Of a stretch of 15,545 bases of DNA, positions 6,390 to 14,006 are shown one piece after another. The stretch lies in the NCBI GenBank assembly GCA_900766795.1, contig CAAFWX010000234.1, forward strand, positions 1 to 15,545, read 5' to 3'. The stretch is from Oscillospiraceae bacterium (GTDB lineage Bacteria > Bacillota_A > Clostridia > Oscillospirales > Ruminococcaceae). Under the pieces are notes generated by a model, which ran no database searches, had not been told where the DNA came from, and saw nothing but the letters and a program-made list of their open reading frames with translations. How positions within the stretch are numbered: the first letter of the stretch is position 1; each line of letters opens with the position of its first letter. The position numbers and the translations under genes are program-made.

Positions 6390-6758
6390 TTACACGATTT
6401 CCTTTTCAAGCAGCTTTATGACATTGGCGGGCTTAAGCACCTTTCCCATCGACACGACCTTTTCATTAACCACAATAGCAGGCATACTCATAACGCCGTA
6501 GGACATCACCTTTTCCATATCGGTGATATACTCCACCTCAACCGAAAGTCCCATTTCTGCGACAGCTTTTTTCGCGTTCTCATACTGCTCGTGACAGGAC
6601 TTGCAGCCCGCTCCAAGGACCTTTATGCAGCAGATTCCGTGCTCTGCTTCGGGGCAGCAGGCCGGAGTATTCTCCATCGTTTCGCTTGACGAACACTCAC
6701 TGCTGCAAGTACATTCCGCTGCTTTCTTTTCGTCCGTTTTTTTCCCAAAGTTAAACAT
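6390..6758 (-). CDS. Cys-rich thioredoxin-fold protein
   Basis: This 122-residue cytosolic protein resembles the small 'redox-active disulfide protein 2' thioredoxins often found beside ArsP/YraQ-type permeases. The thioredoxin core starts at about residue 44 (IKVLGAGCKSC), with active-site Cys52-Lys-Ser-Cys55, and the cis-proline loop is SMPAIVV (Pro93). The N-terminal 45 residues are unusual: they add seven cysteines (CTCSSEC, ACC, ICC), which could bind metalloid or metal. The start at 6758 is chosen over an in-frame ATG at 6821 because AGGAGG lies 9 nt before it and the longer form would run into the permease gene. It begins 16 nt after the permease stop, so the two are co-transcribed. 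Confidence 0.85.
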   Translation of the reverse strand: MFNFGKKTDEKKAAECTCSSECSSSETMENTPACCPEAEHGICCIKVLGAGCKSCHEQYENAKKAVAEMGLSVEVEYITDMEKVMSYGVMSMPAIVVNEKVVSMGKVLKPANVIKLLEKEIV

Positions 6759-6774
6759 TTTTTTGTTCCTCCTG

Positions 6775-7788
6775 TTATAATAAGATATTTTGTAATGCGT
6801 TGAACGCATAGCCGACAACAATTATTCCAACCGTACAAATTGCAATAAAAACGCCGAGCAGCTTTGGCTTTACGGCTTTTCGGAGCATTATCATCGAAGG
6901 CAGCGACAATGTCGTTACCGCCATCATAAACGACAGCACAACGCCAAGCAGCGCGCCTTTTCCGAGAAGCGCTTCGGCAATCGGGATTGTGCCGAAAATA
7001 TCCGCATACATCGGAACACCGGCAATTGTCGCAATAACTACGCCGAATGGGTTGTTATCGCCAAGAGCGCTTATAATAAATTCCTGCGGAATCCAGTTGT
7101 GGATAACGGCGCCGATTCCCACGCCTATAATTACATACGGGAACACCTTTCGGGCAGTGCCGTAAACCTGTTCCCCCGCGTATTTCATTCGGTCTTTGAA
7201 GTGAAGCTCCTCCTGCGGAACATCAATAGCTTTGACGTTTCGTATATACTCCTCAACTTGATTTTCAAGGTGCAGCTTTTCAATCAGCGTACCGCCGACC
7301 ACGGCGATAACCAAGCCAACGATTACATAAATGAACGCAACCTTCCAGCCAAAAATGCTCATCAGCAGCACAAGCGAGCCGAGGTCAACCATCGGCGAGG
7401 AAATCAGAAACGAGAATGTTACTCCAAGCGGAAGCCCCGCGCTTGTAAAACCAATGAACAGCGGTATTGAGGAGCAGGAGCAGAACGGCGTTACCGTTCC
7501 CAAAAGCGCGGCGGATATGTTTGCACCGATTCCGTAAAATCTGCCGAGTATCTTCTTTGTGCGTTCGGGCGGGAAAAAGCTCTGAATGTATGAAATGATG
7601 AAAATAAGAATACCGAGCAGCACCATTATTTTAATCAAATCATAAATGAAGAACTGTATACTGCCGCCGATTTTTTCCGTTGTATCAAGCCCGAGCGTGT
7701 TCAGAAAACCGCCGACAAGCCTGTTAAGCCAAGCCATTCCAAGGATTTCGTTTTGAAAGATATCCCAGATTGATTGATTCGTATTCAA
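6775..7788 (-). CDS. ArsP/YraQ-family permease
   Basis: This 337-residue polytopic membrane protein belongs to the permease family that includes the organoarsenical exporter ArsP and YraQ-like proteins. The hallmark is PFCSCSSIPLFIG (101-113), with Cys103 and Cys105 at the end of a helix, followed by GLPLGVTFSFLISSPMVDLGS. The second half repeats the fold, with GVPMYADIFGTIPI (257-270) and SLPSMIMLRK (295-304). The start is TTG at 7788 with AAGGGG 6-8 nt upstream; no ATG is better placed. It follows the ArsR gene by 82 nt and precedes the thioredoxin by 16 nt. Arsenical export is the best guess, but other family members have unknown substrates. Confidence 0.85.
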   Translation of the reverse strand: MNTNQSIWDIFQNEILGMAWLNRLVGGFLNTLGLDTTEKIGGSIQFFIYDLIKIMVLLGILIFIISYIQSFFPPERTKKILGRFYGIGANISAALLGTVTPFCSCSSIPLFIGFTSAGLPLGVTFSFLISSPMVDLGSLVLLMSIFGWKVAFIYVIVGLVIAVVGGTLIEKLHLENQVEEYIRNVKAIDVPQEELHFKDRMKYAGEQVYGTARKVFPYVIIGVGIGAVIHNWIPQEFIISALGDNNPFGVVIATIAGVPMYADIFGTIPIAEALLGKGALLGVVLSFMMAVTTLSLPSMIMLRKAVKPKLLGVFIAICTVGIIVVGYAFNALQNILL

Positions 7789-7870
7789 AAAGTACCCCTT
7801 TCAATATCCACAAATTCAAATATATCAATATTTAGTACCTGAAATCAGTCGTGCGGAAAAGAAAATGCCT

Positions 7871-8185
7871 TTACTCTTCACAGCACGACTTTTTGTCACA
7901 CTCACATTTGATTGTCGTAAGCTTCTCCAAATACTCCGCGGCAATTGTTGCACCCTGCGGAGAAATGGAATAATGTATCCACTTTCCCTCTTTTCGTCCG
8001 ACAACAATTCCGCTGTCACAGAGTATCTTCATATGATGGGAAAGGGTTGGCTGGGTGATGTTCATTTCCTCAAGCAGCCTGCAAGCGCATTTTTCCCCGC
8101 CCTGCAGCAGCAGTAAAATTCTGATTCTGTTTTCATCGCAGAACGCCTTGAAAATACAGGCTGTCCGCTTAACGTCAATGCTCAT
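7871..8185 (-). CDS. ArsR/SmtB-family metalloregulator
   Basis: This is a 104-residue winged-helix repressor. The recognition helix region is ITQPTLSHHMKIL (43-55) and the wing is around VVGRKEGKWIHYSI (61-74). CAC (Cys33-Ala-Cys35) falls where ArsR of E. coli has its ELCVC arsenite-binding motif, so As(III)/Sb(III) sensing is plausible. A Cys-rich C-terminal tail (Cys94, 96, 101, 102) adds further possible ligands. An AGGTGA site lies 5 nt before the ATG. It is the first gene of the operon with the ArsP-like permease and thioredoxin and should repress its own consensus promoter at 8220-8248. Which metal(loid) it senses is not certain. Confidence 0.9.
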   Translation of the reverse strand: MSIDVKRTACIFKAFCDENRIRILLLLQGGEKCACRLLEEMNITQPTLSHHMKILCDSGIVVGRKEGKWIHYSISPQGATIAAEYLEKLTTIKCECDKKSCCEE

Positions 8186-8219
8186 TTCTTCACCTCACAT
8201 TGAGTCCCTTCTTTCTGTT

Positions 8220-8248
8220 ATTATACACGATACATAGAAATCTGTCAA
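8220..8248 (-). promoter_or_regulatory. Consensus sigma-A promoter of the ArsR-permease operon
   Basis: On the minus strand TTGACA (8248-8243) and TATAAT (8225-8220) have a 17-bp spacer. The ArsR operator should overlap it, but no clear symmetric ArsR box is visible. Confidence 0.85.
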
Positions 8249-8325
8249 TATATTTTCCGTAATTTCTGATTTTTTCAATAAACGCACAAAAGCAAAGCCG
8301 CCGCTGCAATAGCTGTTCATACGAA

Positions 8326-8365
8326 AACAACCGACCAAAAAAGGAATCTTCCTTGGTCAGTTGTT
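8326..8365 (-). terminator. Hairpin after the small unrecognised gene
   Basis: AACAAC-C-GACC (8326-8336) pairs with GGTC-A-GTTGTT (8355-8365) with one mismatch, and AAGGA/TCCTT continues the stem inside. On the minus strand the hairpin is followed by TTTTC, a short T-tract, and it lies about 40 nt after the stop at 8403. It is a likely but weak terminator. Confidence 0.55.
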
Positions 8366-8402
8366 CTATTGGTTATCGGCTCGGCTTATGGGAATTTATG
8401 GT

Positions 8403-8819
8403 TTAGGTTTCATCAATATAAATATCAACTTTTTTGAATTCTTTAACCTTACAAAAATTAAACTCCTGTGACTTTTTTATATATGCAAATATGTTTTCTT
8501 CAATATCCTCATTCCATGTACCTTGTTGAAAATTCTTATTTCCCTCTTCCGGAACATATAGCACATCAACATGAATCTGATAATACTCTTCTTCACAATT
8601 GGGAAACTGCCTAACCAAAGAAAAGTAAAACATTGGTTCTCCTGTAAAAGAATAAGTTCCTGTTTCGAATAGAATCATGTCCTCTTCAATTGGTTTTTTA
8701 CACATCTCCTCAAACACGTTTACAATATCTTCTAATCTCGACTTATCTGAAATTCTTTTTTGCAAATATTTTAATAAACTATCTTGTGTGTTCTTACAAA
8801 ATCTATCAAATAATCCCAT
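8403..8819 (-). CDS. Unrecognised 138-residue protein
   Basis: I do not recognise this family. The protein begins MGLFDRFCKN, has no signal peptide or membrane span, and is acidic and rich in aromatic residues (FETGTYSFTGEPMFYFSLV, then alternating strands such as YYQIHVDVLYVPEEG), so a compact cytosolic alpha/beta fold is likely. The start at 8819 is supported by GGAGG 8 nt upstream, whereas the longer in-frame ATG at 8891 lies upstream of the promoter -10 box. A consensus-like promoter is at 8860-8888. It is more AT-rich than its neighbours and stands alone between two operons, which hints at acquisition. Its size, charge and composition resemble immunity proteins of polymorphic toxins, but no toxin gene is present. 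Confidence 0.75.
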   Translation of the reverse strand: MGLFDRFCKNTQDSLLKYLQKRISDKSRLEDIVNVFEEMCKKPIEEDMILFETGTYSFTGEPMFYFSLVRQFPNCEEEYYQIHVDVLYVPEEGNKNFQQGTWNEDIEENIFAYIKKSQEFNFCKVKEFKKVDIYIDET

Positions 8820-8859
8820 TTGAGGTTTCCTCCGAAAATTCCGATTTATCGATGATATT

Positions 8860-8888
8860 ATTATACCATAACCAACCAATAATTTCAA
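8860..8888 (-). promoter_or_regulatory. Promoter of the unrecognised small gene
   Basis: On the minus strand TTGAAA (8888-8883), 17-bp spacer, TATAAT (8865-8860), with TGG immediately before it giving an extended -10. Confidence 0.75.
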
Positions 8889-8948
8889 CAATCAACCGCC
8901 GATTTGGTAATGTATCAATACTTTTTCTTGAATTTTCTAAAAAAGGGA

Positions 8949-8977
8949 TTGAAAAATGCACAATAATGTGATATAAT
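8949..8977 (+). promoter_or_regulatory. Promoter of the diguanylate cyclase/lipoprotein operon
   Basis: TTGAAA (8949-8954), 17-bp spacer, TATAAT (8972-8977), with TGA just before it (extended -10). The start would be near 8984, leaving a 30-nt leader before the ATG at 9014. It is divergent from the 8860-8888 promoter, about 60 bp away. Confidence 0.8.
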
Positions 8978-9013
8978 GACTATAAGTAATTATTTATGGG
9001 AGGGAGCAGCGCA

Positions 9014-10519
9014 ATGGATAAGCGCAAAAATGAGAACAACGTTAAGATAAAACAGATTAAACTCATTATGATATTCGGCTATGCTTTGATAATCATTATC
9101 GCTGCGGTTTTTATGGCGTGCTTTACAATAAGCAACAACGACGCAGTGCTTAAATCAAAAGTCAGCGACCTTACTTACTCCCTTAATATTCAAATGAAGC
9201 TCAACATAAATACATACCTCTCAAAACTCGAATCCATCTCTACTCTTGTTTTCGGCGAGGACGAAATAGTGAACTACTATTCCTCAGAAACCAATGCGGA
9301 TAAGTATGAGTCGTTAAGCACAGAAAAGATTATTTCCGACAAGCTTTACGACCTCTGCATAATGGAAAACTATGTTGACTTTTTCATAGTGTACAGCGAC
9401 GACCACACGGTTGGAAAGGTATCCAATGGCACAGTTAAGCTCTACGGCGACAACCTTTACAGCGATTTGCAGCAGACCGTTACAAGGCAGCGCTCAAAGG
9501 ACGGCTGGTCAACGGGCTTTGACGGCGATTTCAGGCGGATTTACTATGTAAAGCAGATAAACGATAACGCCCTGATGGTGGTGTCCTTTTATACCTCCGA
9601 GCTTGAGAAGGTTTTCGTTCGCCCCGCCGATATGCGGGATACCACGGTCAGACTTGTAAATTCCGACTACATGATTATGTACTCCAGTGAGAACGAGGAC
9701 GCGGGTTCGCTGCTTCCTGACAACATTTTGAGCAGAATCAACGGAAGCGACTCCATCTCCTATATCGACGACGACTATCTTATTACCGTAAACTCCTGTG
9801 CCGACAGCTGGTTTGTTATCTGCTCAGCGCCAACTAAAATAATCCTTGCTGAGCGCAGCACGGTTATTGCTTACACCGTTATCATCTCCATCATCGCCTG
9901 CGTTATTGCGGTGGCTCTCGGCGCAATTCTTTCAATTCACGTCACAAATCCCGTAAACCGCATTGTGTCAATGCTTGACAATCAGGCTAATATTGACAGA
10001 CTTACAGGAATTTACAACAAGCTGTCCTTTGAAGAAAACACAGCTTATATGCTGGAACACGCAAAGTCGGGAGAACGCCACGCAATAATTCTGCTTGATG
10101 TTGACAACTTCAAGGGAGTAAACGACAATCTCGGTCATACCTACGGCGACAAGGTTCTTGCTGACATAGGCAACATACTGCGCCTGACCTTCAACTCCTC
10201 GGATTGTCTGGGAAGAATCGGCGGAGATGAATTCTGCGTTCTGCTCAATATCCCCGAAACCAGCCAGAGCAACTATCTTAAGCTGATAAACGAAAAGTGC
10301 GCCGCTCTCTGCAACGCCTTTCACGAGAATTATACGGGTGCGGACGGCAGCTATAAGATTTCCACCAGCATCGGAGCCGCAGTGTTCCCCGACGACGGAA
10401 AAAGCTTCCACGAGCTATATAAATGCGCCGACGCAGCTCTTTATTCCTCGAAGCACAAGGGCAAGGATACCTATACATTTTACAGTGATGTAAAGGAGGC
10501 GGCTGACAAAAATGCATAA
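9014..10519 (+). CDS. Membrane diguanylate cyclase with extracytoplasmic sensor
   Basis: This 501-residue enzyme would make c-di-GMP from two GTP. Layout: short basic cytosolic tail, membrane span at about 15-39, extracytoplasmic domain at about 40-280 (size and position as in Cache sensors), second span at about 283-310, short linker, GGDEF domain from about 325. Catalytic features are intact: DVDNFKGVND with the metal-binding Asp, GHTYGD, and GGDEF at 403-407. The inhibitory I-site is lost: where RxxD is expected the sequence is NSSD, so product feedback is likely absent. The start at 9014 has GGAGGG 9 nt upstream, and the in-frame ATG at 8996 precedes that site. The stop overlaps the next gene by 8 nt. 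Confidence 0.92.
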   Translation: MDKRKNENNVKIKQIKLIMIFGYALIIIIAAVFMACFTISNNDAVLKSKVSDLTYSLNIQMKLNINTYLSKLESISTLVFGEDEIVNYYSSETNADKYESLSTEKIISDKLYDLCIMENYVDFFIVYSDDHTVGKVSNGTVKLYGDNLYSDLQQTVTRQRSKDGWSTGFDGDFRRIYYVKQINDNALMVVSFYTSELEKVFVRPADMRDTTVRLVNSDYMIMYSSENEDAGSLLPDNILSRINGSDSISYIDDDYLITVNSCADSWFVICSAPTKIILAERSTVIAYTVIISIIACVIAVALGAILSIHVTNPVNRIVSMLDNQANIDRLTGIYNKLSFEENTAYMLEHAKSGERHAIILLDVDNFKGVNDNLGHTYGDKVLADIGNILRLTFNSSDCLGRIGGDEFCVLLNIPETSQSNYLKLINEKCAALCNAFHENYTGADGSYKISTSIGAAVFPDDGKSFHELYKCADAALYSSKHKGKDTYTFYSDVKEAADKNA

Positions 10520-11774
10520 AAACCGATTCATTAAAAAGCTTTTGTGCCTTTCGCTTTCATTGTTAATGCTTTCTTCCTGCACTTCTGCGCCCGTGGTTGT
10601 GAATCAGGAGGAGTACACGGAGATTTCCCTTTCATGGTGGGGAAACGACGCACGAACAGAATATACCCTTGCGGCGGTAAAGAAATTTGAGGAGATTTAT
10701 CCCAATATCAGGGTAACATGCAGCTACTCCGAATGGTCGGGTTATCAGACAAGATACAATATCCAGATGATGTCTGACACGGAATCCGACGTTATGCTTA
10801 TTAATTTCAACTGGCTTGACAAATACTCCGCGGACGGAAACGGATACTACAACATCTACGATTTGAGCGAGGATTTTGACCTCTCCCAGTTCTCGGAAAG
10901 CGAGCTTTCTTTCGGAGTGAGAAACGGGAAGCTTAACGCTGTTCCCATCGCGCTCAACACCCAAACCGCATATTACAACAAGACGATATACGACAGCTAC
11001 GGTCTTGCACTCCCCGAAACGTGGGACGACCTTTTCAATGCTGCGGCGGTTATGAACGGTGAACACTATCCGATTTCGATGCCCGCCAAAACCGCAATGT
11101 TTTTTATAACCGCATACACCGAACAGCTGAGCGGAAAAACCTTTATGACAGAGGACGGAAAACTCGGCTTCGGCAAAGAGGAACTGAAAACAATGCTGGA
11201 TTTCTACACAAGGCTCATCAACGAAAAGGTTATGCCGCAGGTTGAATACTTTGAAAAGAACAGCATAAAAAGCGGCTTATACGCGGGAGTAATGGCTTGG
11301 CTCAGTGACGCGGAAAACTATATGGGTCCCGCACGCGAGGAGGGCTACGATATTGTTGTCGGCAGCTATGTCGGCTGCACAGAGGAGGTTCGCGGCTGGT
11401 ACACAAAGCCTGCTACGCTTTATGCCGTAAGCGCGAAAACCGAACACCCGAAAGAAGCGGCGCTGCTGCTTGATTTCCTGCTTAACAGCGACGAGATTTC
11501 CGAGCTTCAGGGCGTTGAAAAGGGAGTTCCCTTAAGCAAAGCCTCGAGAAATTACCTTGAACAGCACGATATGCTAAAAGGTCTTCACTATGACGCATTC
11601 CGGCTTATGAGCGCAAACATTGACTCCATGACGCTCATCAACCCTTTCATGGAAAGCACTGATATGCTGGACGCTTTTCAGGACGCCTGCAACGCTGTGC
11701 TTTACGACAAGTCTTCCTCCGAAGAAAAGGCTGAGGAGCTGTATAATCAGTTCAACGAAATGTTGGGAAACTGA
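10512..11774 (+). CDS. Orphan solute-binding lipoprotein coupled to a diguanylate cyclase
   Basis: This 420-residue extracellular solute-binding protein (family 1, sugar-type) has a lipoprotein signal: basic MHKNRFIKK, hydrophobic stretch, lipobox LSSC with Cys23. The mature part starts ISLSWWGNDARTEYTL, typical of CUT1 binding proteins, followed by FEEIYPNI and a full two-lobe length. Its ATG lies inside the last codons of the cyclase gene (8-nt overlap, different frame), with GGAGG about 12 nt upstream, so expression is coupled. No permease or ATPase follows; the next element is a terminator. The context suggests it senses sugar and presents it to the cyclase's outer domain. Feeding a distant transporter is the alternative. 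Confidence 0.9.
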   Translation: MHKNRFIKKLLCLSLSLLMLSSCTSAPVVVNQEEYTEISLSWWGNDARTEYTLAAVKKFEEIYPNIRVTCSYSEWSGYQTRYNIQMMSDTESDVMLINFNWLDKYSADGNGYYNIYDLSEDFDLSQFSESELSFGVRNGKLNAVPIALNTQTAYYNKTIYDSYGLALPETWDDLFNAAAVMNGEHYPISMPAKTAMFFITAYTEQLSGKTFMTEDGKLGFGKEELKTMLDFYTRLINEKVMPQVEYFEKNSIKSGLYAGVMAWLSDAENYMGPAREEGYDIVVGSYVGCTEEVRGWYTKPATLYAVSAKTEHPKEAALLLDFLLNSDEISELQGVEKGVPLSKASRNYLEQHDMLKGLHYDAFRLMSANIDSMTLINPFMESTDMLDAFQDACNAVLYDKSSSEEKAEELYNQFNEMLGN

Positions 11775-11792
11775 GATAATAATAACAGACAC

Positions 11793-11828
11793 AAAAATCC
11801 ACCTTGCCGCACAGCAGGGTGGATTTTT
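11793..11828. terminator. Shared bidirectional terminator of converging c-di-GMP genes
   Basis: AAAAATCCACCTTGC (11793-11807) pairs with GCAGGGTGGATTTTT (11814-11828), with one T-G wobble and a 6-nt loop. T-tracts appear on both strands. It lies 18 nt after the lipoprotein stop and 28 nt from the stop of the convergent GGDEF gene. Confidence 0.9.
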
Positions 11829-11855
11829 CTGTTATGTCAGCGGGATTAACCCGTG

Positions 11856-13682
11856 TTAAGAATCGGCAAAAACGCCGCTCATCTCCTCAAAAACGGTGCA
11901 GCCCCTGTGGGTCGTTCCCTTGGTGCGATAGAGAGCCTTGTCTGCATTGTGGTATACTGCGTCGTCATAGCCCAACACCGAGAAGGTCGCTCCCGCGCTA
12001 ATCGAGAAAGGCGGCAAGCCGTCCAAGCCCGACGCTATCGCGACATTCACCCTCTCTATTACAGCCTTAACGAAATCCGCCTGAGTCGCTGTTACGCGGT
12101 TCATAACAACCGCAAACTCATCGCCGCCAAGACGGAAAACCTTATCAACGGCACGCATTTCTTCATTAAGAACACAGACAAGACCTGAGAGCACCCTGTC
12201 GCCAACATCATGCCCATAGGTGTCGTTAATCGACTTGAATTTATCAATGTCCAACAGCACAAGAGCAAAAGGCGTCACGGATTCTTCCAGCAATTTTGTG
12301 ACTCTATTGAACGCAGTGCGATTCAGCGCGCCAGTAAGCTCGTCATGCTCCAGCTTAAACTGCATCCATTCTTCACGGATTTTTTGCTCGGTGATATCCT
12401 GAACGGCAAAAACAACCTTTTCAAGCCCTCCGTCCTTATTCCATTTTGCGGGAGCAAGCACGATACGCCCCCACTCAATACTGTTTCCCTGATATTCAAG
12501 GGAGAGCACATTAGTGTCTTTCATTCGCTGCTCCATCGTTTCCGTATTCAGGAACTCGCGAACAGCTTCCCTATAATCATTATCCACCATCCGATTGCAG
12601 AACGTGTCCAAAAACTCCTCAATAGGGATTATCCCCTCGGGATAATACTGTTTGATTGCATCGTTATGTTTGATAATCTGCGTCACCCGATTCGCCATAT
12701 CAATCATGAAACCAACCTTGTAAAAGCTGCTCAGGGCGGTAATCATCTGGTGGTGTTCTTCCTCTTCCCTTTTCATCTGAGTAATGTCCTTAACGAGCAC
12801 GACAAACCGCTCGAGATGACCCTCCTCATCCAGAGAAACAACAGAAAACTCCAATCTGAACCATGTATTATTCCCTTTTACCTCACGCTCGAGGTCAATC
12901 GAGAAAGAATTCAGCTCAGTACACAGGAATGTTTCCATGTAGTCCTGCTCTGTTCTCCTCAAAAACTCCTCGCGGTATTCGGGCTTGATTATGGAAGCGT
13001 AAAACTGACGAATCCACTCCCACTCGCCTTCCTCGGGAATCACATTGCTAAGCACTCTGGTTATACGGAGCGCCTCATATCTCTTTGCCGAATAATCAAC
13101 CAGAAATTCGGACAGGTTGCTTGAGCGGATTCCCTCGGTAAAGAGCAGATATTTGCGATTAATTCGCTCCTGGTGATAAAAAAGACCGATTTCCTGTCCC
13201 AGATACAGCCACGTCAATTCAACCATCGCAAATGCCGACAAATCGGGATTTATCAGGCACATGCAAGTCGGCATTCTGTCTTTGATGTACATGGGGATAA
13301 TCAGAAATGAACGAATGCCTTGATTACCCATTCTTTCATACTCCAACGGGAGGCTGCTCCGCACATTTTCTCTGTCCTCTATCAATACAATTCTTCTGTT
13401 TTTGAGAGTTTCAATCCAATCGTTCAGTCTGCGCTCCTGTAACATTTGAACCTTCTCGTCCTCGACAGCGGTATCGCCCGTTCTCCACTGAAACACCCTA
13501 TTCACGCAGTCATGCTCTGCCCCTGACTCATATACGCAGACCATATCCGAACGGGTGAATTTACCCACTTCTTTTATCACATAACCGATTATGTTCCGAA
13601 TGTTGTCGTCTATATTGACGCTTGCCAACAAATCCGCAACAAAAGCTTTCGTCTTAAGTTCTAATCTGTCGTTGTTCTCCAT
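11856..13682 (-). CDS. Soluble GAF-PAS-PAS-GGDEF diguanylate cyclase
   Basis: This 608-residue cytosolic protein has no signal or membrane segment. The N-terminal 165 residues look like a GAF domain (ADLLASVNIDDNIRNIIGYV; later FLIIPMYIKDRMPTCMCLINP). Two PAS/PAC units follow, ending in VLVKDITQMKREEEE and FAVQDITEQKIREEW. The GGDEF domain (about 440-605) has LDIDKFKSINDTYGHDVGD and GGDEF at 519-523. The I-site RAVD (RxxD) sits at the canonical spacing, so product inhibition is expected, unlike the membrane cyclase nearby. The ATG at 13682 has AGGAG 7 nt upstream. A perfect consensus promoter drives it, divergent from the PTS gene. The ligands of the GAF and PAS domains are unknown. Confidence 0.92.
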   Translation of the reverse strand: MENNDRLELKTKAFVADLLASVNIDDNIRNIIGYVIKEVGKFTRSDMVCVYESGAEHDCVNRVFQWRTGDTAVEDEKVQMLQERRLNDWIETLKNRRIVLIEDRENVRSSLPLEYERMGNQGIRSFLIIPMYIKDRMPTCMCLINPDLSAFAMVELTWLYLGQEIGLFYHQERINRKYLLFTEGIRSSNLSEFLVDYSAKRYEALRITRVLSNVIPEEGEWEWIRQFYASIIKPEYREEFLRRTEQDYMETFLCTELNSFSIDLEREVKGNNTWFRLEFSVVSLDEEGHLERFVVLVKDITQMKREEEEHHQMITALSSFYKVGFMIDMANRVTQIIKHNDAIKQYYPEGIIPIEEFLDTFCNRMVDNDYREAVREFLNTETMEQRMKDTNVLSLEYQGNSIEWGRIVLAPAKWNKDGGLEKVVFAVQDITEQKIREEWMQFKLEHDELTGALNRTAFNRVTKLLEESVTPFALVLLDIDKFKSINDTYGHDVGDRVLSGLVCVLNEEMRAVDKVFRLGGDEFAVVMNRVTATQADFVKAVIERVNVAIASGLDGLPPFSISAGATFSVLGYDDAVYHNADKALYRTKGTTHRGCTVFEEMSGVFADS

Positions 13683-13762
13683 AAATCGCTCCTACTCATG
13701 CGGTCGGCATATTCCACAACCCCATTGGGATTTGTTTCGACATTATTCTTATTGTCAGTTTT

Positions 13763-13791
13763 ATTATACTCCAAAACAGTTATCATGTCAA
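13763..13791 (-). promoter_or_regulatory. Consensus promoter of the soluble diguanylate cyclase
   Basis: On the minus strand TTGACA (13791-13786) and TATAAT (13768-13763) with a 17-bp spacer, a perfect match. The start would be near 13756, leaving a 5' leader of about 75 nt. Confidence 0.85.
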
Positions 13792-13830
13792 GCGATGATA
13801 AAGCGTATCTTTCTGAATTAATGTCTTTTT

Positions 13831-13858
13831 TTGCACAAATTCTATTCGGGATTATATT
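13831..13858 (+). promoter_or_regulatory. Candidate promoter of the PTS gene
   Basis: TTGCAC (13831-13836), 16-bp spacer, TATATT (13853-13858). It is weaker than the other promoters here and would give a leader of about 140 nt, a length compatible with post-initiation control. Confidence 0.45.
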
Positions 13859-14006
13859 CTGAGAAATTATGCAAAAACTATTTCGGAGGACGAGATAATC
13901 ACCCTTTAGATTTATCTCAGGTTACTTGTGAAAAAAAGTCCGCTGACAGTGAGATACCATAACTATGTTGGCAGACAGATTATTCGGATTTTAAGGAGTA
14001 TCGGCT

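Larger units (their letters stand above)
13683..14006. other. Divergent intergenic region between GGDEF and PTS genes
   Basis: This 324-bp gap has no gene. It contains the leftward promoter (13763-13791), a candidate rightward promoter (13831-13858) and an inverted repeat TTTTTGCA/TGCAAAAA (13828-13835 and 13870-13877) that brackets the rightward -10. A leader stem GAGATAA/TTATCTC (13892-13898 and 13912-13918) follows. No LicT/GlcT-type antiterminator sequence or known riboswitch is recognised. Confidence 0.55.

Noticed and set aside
7789..7870. Second internal promoter between the ArsR and permease genes
   Set aside because: The gap is AT-rich, but no -35/-10 pair with suitable spacing stands out; co-transcription from 8220-8248 is sufficient.
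12210..13124. 304-residue open frame on the + strand opposite the GAF-PAS-PAS-GGDEF gene
   Set aside because: It lies wholly antisense to conserved PAS/GGDEF coding sequence and lacks a ribosome site and recognisable motifs.
13866..14006. c-di-GMP riboswitch or LicT/GlcT antiterminator in the PTS leader
   Set aside because: I looked for GEMM-type conserved cores and for the GTTACTG/GCAGGC antiterminator pattern and found neither. Only a simple 7-bp stem is visible.
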